From Rikenellaceae bacterium (GTDB taxonomy: Bacteria > Bacteroidota > Bacteroidia > Bacteroidales > Rikenellaceae): DNA of 5,270 nucleotides. Location: the NCBI GenBank assembly GCA_020859745.1, contig JAJBVQ010000237.1, positions 1-5,270 of the forward strand. The letters are read 5' to 3'. The position numbers and the translations under genes are program-made. Position 1 is the stretch's first letter; each line of letters begins with the position of its first letter. A model generated the notes under the pieces. The model searched no databases. It was not told the origin of the DNA and saw only the letters and a program-made list of their open reading frames with translations. This document shows positions 1-5,270 of the stretch, piece by piece.

Positions 1-1
1 G

Positions 2-475
2 ATTTACGACTGGTATGCGACCGCTCAGGCCAATCAGAACAACAACCTGTGGGGCGATGGTGCCCAGAAGAGCGCTTTCGACCCGTGCCCCAAGGGATGG
101 AGAATAGCGCCGAACGGCACTTGGACGGATTTCGGGACGAACGCTTACGCGGCTCCGTTCTGGTATTACATTAATGGAACGAAACAGACCGCGGCGGGAA
201 CCCCTGCGACGAAGTATTACGCGACGAATGGCCGGTATTACGAGCCGTCCAGCGGAGCAGTCCGCGCTTGGTATCCCGCCCCGGGCGTCCGCGACGCAGG
301 GTCGCGCACGGGCGGCGAGGGCGACTTGTGGAACGTCGGCCACAGCGGGTTCAGTTGGTCGTCGTCGGTCAGTGGGTCCAATGGGTTCTATTTGTATTTC
401 AGCCCGACGAGCCTCAATCCCAGCTTCGCGAACCTCCGCGGCCACGGCTTTCCGGTGCGGTGCCTCCAAGAATAA
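2..475 (+). CDS. DGR-type variable (target) protein, FISUMP/C-type-lectin-like C-terminal domain, 5' truncated
   Basis: This is the last 157 codons of a gene that begins outside the window; the stop is TAA at 473-475. The visible part opens with an Asn/Gln-rich, Trp-containing stretch. It continues with DPCPKGWR (residues 28-35) and TWTDF (40-44), then an aromatic-rich middle (FWYY, KYY, RYYEPS). A WYPAPGVRDAGSR segment (90-102) follows, then SGFSWSSSVSGS (115-126), YLYFSP (130-135) and the terminal GFPVRCLQE (149-157). The CP-GW-R and G-VRC pattern is typical of FISUMP-type domains with a C-type-lectin-like fold in Bacteroidales surface or secreted proteins, many of which are DGR targets. 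The N-terminus, including any signal peptide or lipobox, is not visible. A non-variable fimbrillin- or FISUMP-like surface protein is the main alternative. The family assignment is from memory of conserved motifs; the DGR role is inferred from the C-terminus together with the gene at 2166. Confidence 0.72.
   Translation: MYDWYATAQANQNNNLWGDGAQKSAFDPCPKGWRIAPNGTWTDFGTNAYAAPFWYYINGTKQTAAGTPATKYYATNGRYYEPSSGAVRAWYPAPGVRDAGSRTGGEGDLWNVGHSGFSWSSSVSGSNGFYLYFSPTSLNPSFANLRGHGFPVRCLQE
290..472 (+). other. Candidate DGR variable region (VR) at the 3' end of the target gene
   Basis: In DGR targets of this class the variable region is the last roughly 100-180 bases of the gene, running to or near the stop codon. 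Here residues about 97-157 carry the usual scaffold (W-SSSVSG, YLYFSP, NP, RGHGFPVRC). Odd hydrophobic residues sit where template-encoded Asn or Tyr would be expected: F117 (ttc, 350-352), F142 (ttc, 425-427) and L145 (ctc, 434-436). Substituting template AAC codons at adenines gives exactly such TTC and CTC codons. The constant 3' end, about 446-472, would be the candidate initiation-of-mutagenic-homing segment. The boundaries are approximate because no template repeat is present to align against. The VR call is inference. Confidence 0.5.
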
Positions 476-510
476 CGAGCGGACGGAGCGCGGTGGGTGA
501 GGCTGGCCCC

Positions 511-546
511 GCGAGGCGGAGCCTCGCACCGCGGGACATCCCGCGG
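511..546 (+). other. Tandem GC-rich hairpins just downstream of the candidate VR
   Basis: Two perfect stem-loops lie one base apart. The first has the stem gcgaggc/gcctcgc (511-517 and 521-527) with loop gga. The second has the stem ccgcggg/cccgcgg (529-535 and 540-546) with loop acat. They start 36 and 54 bases after the target gene's stop codon. In the Bordetella phage BPP-1 DGR, a hairpin/cruciform with a short GC stem and a tetraloop just past the VR boosts homing, so a similar role is plausible. No T-run follows, so a standard intrinsic terminator is not well supported. Simple 3' mRNA-protecting hairpins are another option. Confidence 0.45.
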
Positions 547-605
547 GCCAAGCCGAACCTCCCGCGAAGGCCGCGTGTCTGAGGTGGAAACAAAAAATTA
601 GGCGA

Positions 606-650
606 CGGGCTTGTAGGCCCGGAGCCCCAAAATGGCGGCCTTTGGCCGCC
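606..650 (+). repeat. Two small hairpins at the left edge of the GC-rich non-coding block
   Basis: The stem cgggc/gcccg (606-610 and 617-621) is followed by the stem ggcggcc/ggccgcc (634-640 and 644-650) with loop ttt. They open a stretch of roughly 1.1 kb rich in short inverted repeats. The open frames here, including a 220-codon minus-strand frame at 598-1260, are low-complexity Arg/Pro/Ala/Gly-rich translations with no recognisable domain. I treat them as chance frames of GC-rich repeat DNA. Confidence 0.5.
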
Positions 651-1213
651 CGAAGTTCAGTGAAATTTTGGCTTTCTCCGTTTTCCGGCGTTCCGGTAGC
701 GGGATTCCCGGTTCGGGTAGTTCCGGCCCCTTCGGGGGTGCCCGCTGTTTGCGGGAACGATCTTCGTCCCGGAGGAGTGTTCTCGGGCCGAAGCCTGCGG
801 AGGGGCTTCCCGCGCTTGCCGAGGGTTGTGCCCCTACGCAGGGGATGGCTTCAAGGCCCGCGACCTTTCGATCGCCGAAACTATAAAATCTCCGCGGCAG
901 CGGCGGCCCTTTCGAGAGGGATGTGGGCGGCCGGAGAGAGCAGCTCAGTTTCTGCCTGAGTGGCGTCCCGGAGGAGTGTTTTCGGGCCGAAGCCTGCGGA
1001 GCCGCTCCGAGCGAAGTGAGGTTGCGGGCCTCCGCTGCGGGAGGCTTCGGCCCGCACGACCTTGCGGTCGCTGAAAAGCTACAAAGTTCCCGCGTCAGCG
1101 GTCGGCCCGCAGCCCCCGGTGCGGAGGGCCGCAACACTCGCTTCGCTCCTTTGTGCCTCCGCTGGCTGCGGCCCGAGGCTGGGAGAGCAGTAGCGCGTTC
1201 CGTCAGGAACGCC

Positions 1214-1240
1214 GGGCGCCCCCGGGGGGCAGGGGCGCCC
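1214..1240 (+). repeat. Strong 9-bp GC hairpin
   Basis: The arms gggcgcccc (1214-1222) and ggggcgccc (1232-1240) pair perfectly around a nine-base G-rich loop. It lies between the second and third units of the repeat family. No T-run follows it, so it is not called a terminator. Confidence 0.55.
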
Positions 1241-1321
1241 GAGAACGAAAGAGCAAGCAATGCGTTCCGGTAAGAAACGCTGGCCCGCGCGACCTTGTGG
1301 TCGCAGACGCGTCAGTAGTGA

Positions 1322-1338
1322 ACGCCCCGAGGGGGCGT
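1322..1338 (+). repeat. 7-bp hairpin with a 3-base loop
   Basis: The arms acgcccc (1322-1328) and ggggcgt (1332-1338) pair perfectly around gag. The hairpin is part of the third repeat unit, which starts at 1282. Downstream, from about 1340 to 1717, I see no gene. That stretch holds more diverged repeat cores and short GC inverted repeats, and it grades into less GC-rich DNA after about 1650. Confidence 0.5.
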
Positions 1339-1717
1339 ATACGGCTCGAACAGGGTAGTTACAGCCGGTAAAACAGCCAACGGCCGCGCCCAAGCCGCTT
1401 TGCCGCTTCGGGGGGGCGATATTGTAGTACAGCTAACGGCTGCGCGGCAGCAGTCAGGCCGCAGGTGCCGCTCGGCACTCGAACCGGGAGTATACTTCGC
1501 CTAAGGCGGAGGGCTGAACTCGCGAAGCTCGTTTTCGCCTCCGCAGGCTGCGGGCAGGGACGGCACGGACGAATAGCTGCATTCCCGCATCAGCGGCCAG
1601 GCCGGAAACGGCGAAAGTTTTTACAGCCTTTCGGGGTTCCCGCGGCGTCCAGAATATGGGAGAGTGAGAAGTTGTGTTCCTGTGCCGGAGGTGCTTGGTT
1701 CATTGGAAATACGATAT

Positions 1718-1834
1718 AAAGGAGTGCTTGGGCATTGTTGGTGTCAGTCGATGTAAACCGTGGATTTTCGCCTGTGCTATTCCGTCGATTTTGCGGCTGG
1801 CCGAAGGGCTTCAATGTCTGCGGCACTCCTTTTT
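1718..1834 (+). ncRNA. Candidate structured RNA closed by a long terminal stem and ending in a T-run
   Basis: The arms aaaggagtgc (1718-1727) and gcactccttt (1823-1832) pair perfectly. The stem continues inward through U1728.G1822, U1729.G1820, G1730.U1819, G1731-C1818 and G1732.U1817, then cattg/caatg (1733-1737 and 1812-1816), with only C1821 bulged. That makes about 20 pairs closing a loop of roughly 74 bases. Four of the pairs are G.U wobbles, which would be A.C mismatches on the other strand, so the fold favours a + strand transcript. Five Ts (1830-1834) overlap the end of the stem, as in an intrinsic terminator. I do not recognise the RNA family. It could be a free small RNA, a leader element of the downstream gene or a chance pairing. 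Confidence 0.3.
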
Positions 1835-1842
1835 AATATTTT

Positions 1843-1862
1843 GACGGCTGTCGTCGGCCGTC
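1843..1862 (+). repeat. Short hairpin after the candidate RNA
   Basis: The arms gacggc (1843-1848) and gccgtc (1857-1862) pair, extended by U1849.G1856 and G1850-C1855 around a tcgt loop. It starts nine bases after the T-run that ends the candidate RNA. No T-run follows. Between it and the gene at 2166 lie about 300 AT-richer bases with no convincing gene. The 87-codon open frame at 1760-2023 has no recognisable domain and overlaps the candidate RNA. Confidence 0.35.
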
Positions 1863-2069
1863 GTAAAACGATCCGGCGGCGCTTTAGGGTAGTTTATTTA
1901 TACATCGGTCTAACCTTTAATCCCCTGTCCGGCAGGAATTATTGGCACTGTTTCGGGGTTGCCGCCCGGTTTATTTTATGTCATTATCACCAAAAGGTAA
2001 TGTGGTGTGGATCACTTGATTAGTCCGTTTCGGGAAAAATCGTGATCGGACTGCACAGCCTGTGTTATA

Positions 2070-2077
2070 TATTTTTG
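2070..2077 (+). promoter_or_regulatory. Candidate Bacteroidetes -7 promoter box (TAnnTTTG)
   Basis: The sequence tatttttg exactly fits the TAnnTTTG -7 consensus used by the Bacteroidetes primary sigma factor. It lies about 90 bases upstream of the start codon at 2166, in AT-rich leader DNA. I see no good TTTG -33 box at the expected distance upstream, so the call is weak. The inverted repeat agtccg/cggact (2022-2027 and 2047-2052) lies just upstream and could be an operator, but it is short enough to arise by chance. Confidence 0.3.
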
Positions 2078-2165
2078 TGACACTATGTCCGAGGTCTTTT
2101 CCAAGTATTTTTTTACTTTTATCCCACAGGACACGGTGTACGTCATCTAAAAAACTATTGATAAT

Positions 2166-2669
2166 ATGACCCTACAGGAGATAATTGCGGCCGAAAGCCG
2201 CAACACGGATAAGATATACCTCCATCTGGAGGGGATTTTCTGGAAGGCGTACGAACGTTCGGCGTTCGCATTCATTCATCGCATTTCGCGTTACAAAGCC
2301 TCCAAACGATTTGTCAAATACCTCGACGCCAAGGTGGTGTCGCTGGGTTTTCCCGATGCTTCGCGTTCGAAAGTGCTGGGCGACCGTCCGTTGCTGTCGG
2401 AGTCGGACGATATGCTTGTGCTGGATGGCGGTTCGATCGACGCCGAGAAGTACGGGCATTGGAAAGACGCCTTACCGTTGATCGTGCCGAAACCTGCGTC
2501 CCCGGCCAATTCTGCTCCGCCCGCTTACGGTGCGGTTTATGGCGGGACGGCTCGCCAGATGGCGATCCCGGTGCCGGATGTGGAATCCGTGCCGCGGCAT
2601 GTTACGGTGGTAGCCCCTGCGCCGCACCAGACTCCGGAGTCTGGTGCGGCGCAGGGGCTACCACCGTAA
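2166..2669 (+). CDS. Putative DGR accessory protein (MutS-like, MSL type), 3' end replaced by fold-back sequence
   Basis: The start is the first ATG after an in-frame TAA at 2148-2150. The leader is AT-rich with no Shine-Dalgarno, which is normal for Bacteroidales. Only codons 1-156 (to base 2633) are native. The frame then crosses the fold axis and codes an artificial tail of 11 residues (P157 to P167), so the true C-terminus is unknown. Residues 1-100 look like a compact domain. IYLHLEGIFWKAYERSAFAF (17-36) recalls the FYELF region at the start of MutS domain I, and a VVSLGFP motif lies at 57-63. This pattern matches, from memory, the small MutS-like proteins encoded beside the reverse transcriptase in Bacteroidetes DGRs. 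Residues about 107-156 form a Pro/Ala/Val-rich, probably disordered tail. No MutS ATPase region is present. Its role in retrohoming is not established. A position downstream of a lectin-like target gene supports the DGR reading. Confidence 0.6.
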   Translation: MTLQEIIAAESRNTDKIYLHLEGIFWKAYERSAFAFIHRISRYKASKRFVKYLDAKVVSLGFPDASRSKVLGDRPLLSESDDMLVLDGGSIDAEKYGHWKDALPLIVPKPASPANSAPPAYGAVYGGTARQMAIPVPDVESVPRHVTVVAPAPHQTPESGAAQGLPP

Positions 2670-3105
2670 CATGCCGCGGCACGGATTCCACATCCGGCAC
2701 CGGGATCGCCATCTGGCGAGCCGTCCCGCCATAAACCGCACCGTAAGCGGGCGGAGCAGAATTGGCCGGGGACGCAGGTTTCGGCACGATCAACGGTAAG
2801 GCGTCTTTCCAATGCCCGTACTTCTCGGCGTCGATCGAACCGCCATCCAGCACAAGCATATCGTCCGACTCCGACAGCAACGGACGGTCGCCCAGCACTT
2901 TCGAACGCGAAGCATCGGGAAAACCCAGCGACACCACCTTGGCGTCGAGGTATTTGACAAATCGTTTGGAGGCTTTGTAACGCGAAATGCGATGAATGAA
3001 TGCGAACGCCGAACGTTCGTACGCCTTCCAGAAAATCCCCTCCAGATGGAGGTATATCTTATCCGTGTTGCGGCTTTCGGCCGCAATTATCTCCTGTAGG
3101 GTCAT
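2602..3105 (-). CDS. Mirror copy of the putative DGR accessory gene
   Basis: This is the exact reverse complement of the gene starting at 2166, so it encodes the same protein from an ATG at 3105-3103. Bases 2638-3105 correspond to the native codons 1-156. Codon 157 straddles the axis, and the remaining ten codons and the stop run into the left arm. The two copies overlap tail to tail by 68 bases across the fold point. Such an identical convergent overlap is an expected by-product of fold-back and should not be counted as a second gene. Confidence 0.6.
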   Translation of the reverse strand: MTLQEIIAAESRNTDKIYLHLEGIFWKAYERSAFAFIHRISRYKASKRFVKYLDAKVVSLGFPDASRSKVLGDRPLLSESDDMLVLDGGSIDAEKYGHWKDALPLIVPKPASPANSAPPAYGAVYGGTARQMAIPVPDVESVPRHVTVVAPAPHQTPESGAAQGLPP

Positions 3106-3193
3106 ATTATCAATAGTTTTTTAGATGACGTACACCGTGTCCTGTGGGATAAAAGTAAAAAAATACTTGGAAAAGACCTCGGACATAGTGTCA

Positions 3194-3201
3194 CAAAAAT
3201 A
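3194..3201 (-). promoter_or_regulatory. Mirror copy of the candidate -7 promoter box
   Basis: This is the reverse complement of the tatttttg box at 2070-2077, in front of the mirrored accessory gene. It adds no independent evidence for a promoter. Confidence 0.25.
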
Positions 3202-3436
3202 TATAACACAGGCTGTGCAGTCCGATCACGATTTTTCCCGAAACGGACTAATCAAGTGATCCACACCACATTACCTTTTGGTGATAATGACATAAAATAA
3301 ACCGGGCGGCAACCCCGAAACAGTGCCAATAATTCCTGCCGGACAGGGGATTAAAGGTTAGACCGATGTATAAATAAACTACCCTAAAGCGCCGCCGGAT
3401 CGTTTTACGACGGCCGACGACAGCCGTCAAAATATT

Positions 3437-3553
3437 AAAAAGGAGTGCCGCAGACATTGAAGCCCTTCGGCCAGCCGCAAAATCGACGGAATAGCACAGG
3501 CGAAAATCCACGGTTTACATCGACTGACACCAACAATGCCCAAGCACTCCTTT
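3437..3553 (-). ncRNA. Mirror copy of the candidate structured RNA
   Basis: This is the exact reverse complement of 1718-1834, read on the minus strand, with the same long stem and T-run. It is not an independent copy, so its conservation says nothing about function. Confidence 0.25.
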
Positions 3554-3660
3554 ATATCGTATTTCCAATGAACCAAGCACCTCCGGCACAGGAACACAAC
3601 TTCTCACTCTCCCATATTCTGGACGCCGCGGGAACCCCGAAAGGCTGTAAAAACTTTCGC

Positions 3661-4506
3661 CGTTTCCGGCCTGGCCGCTGATGCGGGAATGCAGCTATTC
3701 GTCCGTGCCGTCCCTGCCCGCAGCCTGCGGAGGCGAAAACGAGCTTCGCGAGTTCAGCCCTCCGCCTTAGGCGAAGTATACTCCCGGTTCGAGTGCCGAG
3801 CGGCACCTGCGGCCTGACTGCTGCCGCGCAGCCGTTAGCTGTACTACAATATCGCCCCCCCGAAGCGGCAAAGCGGCTTGGGCGCGGCCGTTGGCTGTTT
3901 TACCGGCTGTAACTACCCTGTTCGAGCCGTATACGCCCCCTCGGGGCGTTCACTACTGACGCGTCTGCGACCACAAGGTCGCGCGGGCCAGCGTTTCTTA
4001 CCGGAACGCATTGCTTGCTCTTTCGTTCTCGGGCGCCCCTGCCCCCCGGGGGCGCCCGGCGTTCCTGACGGAACGCGCTACTGCTCTCCCAGCCTCGGGC
4101 CGCAGCCAGCGGAGGCACAAAGGAGCGAAGCGAGTGTTGCGGCCCTCCGCACCGGGGGCTGCGGGCCGACCGCTGACGCGGGAACTTTGTAGCTTTTCAG
4201 CGACCGCAAGGTCGTGCGGGCCGAAGCCTCCCGCAGCGGAGGCCCGCAACCTCACTTCGCTCGGAGCGGCTCCGCAGGCTTCGGCCCGAAAACACTCCTC
4301 CGGGACGCCACTCAGGCAGAAACTGAGCTGCTCTCTCCGGCCGCCCACATCCCTCTCGAAAGGGCCGCCGCTGCCGCGGAGATTTTATAGTTTCGGCGAT
4401 CGAAAGGTCGCGGGCCTTGAAGCCATCCCCTGCGTAGGGGCACAACCCTCGGCAAGCGCGGGAAGCCCCTCCGCAGGCTTCGGCCCGAGAACACTCCTCC
4501 GGGACG
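3661..4506 (-). repeat. Mirror copy of the GC-rich degenerate repeat block
   Basis: This is the reverse complement of 765-1610. The 38-base direct repeats fall at 4270-4307 and 4469-4506. The strong 9-bp hairpin falls at 4031-4057 and the 7-bp hairpin at 3933-3949. Nothing coding is supported here. The 220-codon frame at 4011-4673 is the mirror of the spurious frame at 598-1260. Confidence 0.6.
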
Positions 4507-4724
4507 AAGATCGTTCCCGCAAACAGCGGGCACCCCCGAAGGGGCCGGAACTACCCGAACCGGGAATCCCGCTACCGGAACGCCGGAAAACGGAGAAAGC
4601 CAAAATTTCACTGAACTTCGGGCGGCCAAAGGCCGCCATTTTGGGGCTCCGGGCCTACAAGCCCGTCGCCTAATTTTTTGTTTCCACCTCAGACACGCGG
4701 CCTTCGCGGGAGGTTCGGCTTGGC

Positions 4725-4760
4725 CCGCGGGATGTCCCGCGGTGCGAGGCTCCGCCTCGC
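4725..4760 (-). other. Mirror copy of the tandem hairpins downstream of the target gene
   Basis: This is the reverse complement of 511-546, downstream of the mirrored target gene on the minus strand. Stems and loops are identical to those of the left arm. Confidence 0.4.
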
Positions 4761-4795
4761 GGGGCCAGCCTCACCCACCGCGCTCCGTCCGCTCG

Positions 4796-5269
4796 TTATT
4801 CTTGGAGGCACCGCACCGGAAAGCCGTGGCCGCGGAGGTTCGCGAAGCTGGGATTGAGGCTCGTCGGGCTGAAATACAAATAGAACCCATTGGACCCACT
4901 GACCGACGACGACCAACTGAACCCGCTGTGGCCGACGTTCCACAAGTCGCCCTCGCCGCCCGTGCGCGACCCTGCGTCGCGGACGCCCGGGGCGGGATAC
5001 CAAGCGCGGACTGCTCCGCTGGACGGCTCGTAATACCGGCCATTCGTCGCGTAATACTTCGTCGCAGGGGTTCCCGCCGCGGTCTGTTTCGTTCCATTAA
5101 TGTAATACCAGAACGGAGCCGCGTAAGCGTTCGTCCCGAAATCCGTCCAAGTGCCGTTCGGCGCTATTCTCCATCCCTTGGGGCACGGGTCGAAAGCGCT
5201 CTTCTGGGCACCATCGCCCCACAGGTTGTTGTTCTGATTGGCCTGAGCGGTCGCATACCAGTCGTAAAT
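4796..5269 (-). CDS. Mirror copy of the DGR-type target protein C-terminus, 5' truncated
   Basis: This is the exact reverse complement of 2-475: the same 157 codons, with the TAA stop at 4798-4796. The candidate variable region mirrors to 4799-4981. In a real duplicated DGR target the variable regions would be expected to differ at adenine-derived positions. Here F117, F142 and L145 and every other codon are identical, which further supports an artefactual copy over a second natural target gene. Confidence 0.7.
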   Translation of the reverse strand: MYDWYATAQANQNNNLWGDGAQKSAFDPCPKGWRIAPNGTWTDFGTNAYAAPFWYYINGTKQTAAGTPATKYYATNGRYYEPSSGAVRAWYPAPGVRDAGSRTGGEGDLWNVGHSGFSWSSSVSGSNGFYLYFSPTSLNPSFANLRGHGFPVRCLQE

Positions 5270-5270
5270 C

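Larger units (their letters stand above)
765..1610 (+). repeat. Degenerate repeat family in the intergenic block, units about 200 bases apart
   Basis: The clearest pair is a 38-base direct repeat at 765-802 and 964-1001 that differs at one base (c782 versus t981). Each copy is followed by a ggcccgc...cgacc hairpin segment (from about 855 and 1049). Next comes a cgc(c/t)gaaa..ctayaaa segment, and then a tcccgcgtcagcgg-like core (about 889-905 and 1087-1104). A third hairpin unit starts at 1282, and further looser cores lie near 1306, 1443 and 1582. The hairpin cgacc-ttgc-ggtcg at 1057-1070 and gcgacc-ttgt-ggtcgc at 1289-1304 keep their pairing while the loop changes. The first copy, at 860-875, is imperfect. 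No protein-coding function is apparent. It may be a genus-specific intergenic repeat or decayed mobile DNA. Confidence 0.6.
1..5270. repeat. Perfect full-length inverted repeat (2 x 2635 bp, no spacer), probable assembly or library artefact
   Basis: Base n is complementary to base 5271-n wherever I compared them: the two outer ends, the centre, and all coding and repeat blocks. The symmetry axis lies between 2635 and 2636, inside the 10-base palindrome actccggagt. I saw no mismatch between the arms and no loop. Natural inverted repeats of this size normally have a spacer and diverged arms, because long perfect palindromes are unstable in bacteria. Both arms also end mid-codon in the same gene, and the centre interrupts another gene. 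A fold-back read, a missed hairpin adapter or a self-joined contig explains all of this. A real palindromic or hairpin-ended replicon is possible but much less likely. Confidence 0.98.

Noticed and set aside
174..582. Open frames of 108 and 104 codons overlapping the target gene
   Set aside because: They are Arg-rich shadow frames of the real reading frame 2-475, which carries the recognisable CPKGWR and GFPVRC motifs.
598..1260. 220-codon open frame on the minus strand (mirrored at 4011-4673), the longest full open frame in the arm
   Set aside because: Its translation is a low-complexity Arg/Pro/Ala/Gly/Ser mix with no domain. It spans internal direct repeats and hairpins and overlaps equally plausible frames on the other strand, as expected of GC-rich non-coding DNA.
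765..1610. CRISPR array
   Set aside because: The repeats are about 200 bases apart, degenerate and few, with no regular 30-40 base spacers and no cas genes.
1760..2023. 87-codon open frame in the AT-rich leader
   Set aside because: There is no recognisable domain, no supporting upstream signal, and it overlaps the stem of the candidate RNA.
476..2165. A DGR template repeat between the target and accessory genes
   Set aside because: By eye I found no stretch resembling 290-472 with adenine-directed differences. An alignment tool could still find a short one.
2166..3105. Two convergent copies of the accessory gene as a natural tail-to-tail pair or toxin-antitoxin-like arrangement
   Set aside because: The copies are identical to the base and meet at the symmetry axis of the whole contig, which is explained by fold-back.
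1..5270. Insertion sequence or transposon with terminal inverted repeats
   Set aside because: There is no transposase, the repeat spans the entire window without a unique centre, and no target-site duplication can be seen.

Overview
The whole window is one perfect inverted repeat. Bases 1-2635 are followed at once, with no spacer, by their exact reverse complement (2636-5270). There is therefore only about 2.6 kb of unique sequence. Both outer ends stop inside the same codon of the same gene, and the fold point lies inside a second gene. This is best read as a fold-back or contig-assembly artefact (for example an unrecognised hairpin adapter, snap-back amplification or a self-joined contig), not as a natural palindrome.

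The unique 2.6 kb looks like part of a Bacteroidales genome, perhaps Alistipes/Rikenellaceae. The reasons are the moderately high GC content, AT-rich sequence without a Shine-Dalgarno before the start codon, a Bacteroidales-style FISUMP/C-type-lectin-like C-terminus ending in CPKGWR...GFPVRCLQE, and a candidate TAnnTTTG -7 box. The genus assignment is a guess.

Layout of the unique arm: (1) 2-475, the 3' end of a gene whose product ends in a domain typical of diversity-generating retroelement (DGR) target proteins, with a probable variable region at its 3' end. (2) 511-546, two tight GC-rich hairpins just after the stop codon, where DGRs often carry a hairpin that helps define the homing site. 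(3) About 600-1710, roughly 1.1 kb of GC-rich non-coding DNA made of degenerate repeats and hairpins; its long open frames look spurious. (4) 1718-1834, a candidate structured RNA closed by a long stem whose G.U wobbles pair only on the + strand. (5) 1835-2165, an AT-rich leader with a candidate promoter. (6) 2166-2635, the first 156 codons of a small protein resembling the MutS-like accessory proteins of Bacteroidetes DGRs; the fold point cuts it off.

If this reading is right, the window holds the variable-protein end and the accessory gene of a DGR. The template repeat (TR) and reverse transcriptase are absent and would be expected in the true chromosome beyond base 2635. In a DGR, the reverse transcriptase copies the TR with errors at adenines and the mutated cDNA replaces the variable region, which diversifies the ligand-binding surface of the target protein. 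I found no TR-like copy of the variable region inside the window. Everything on the right arm (2636-5270) is a mirror copy and should not be counted as separate genes.
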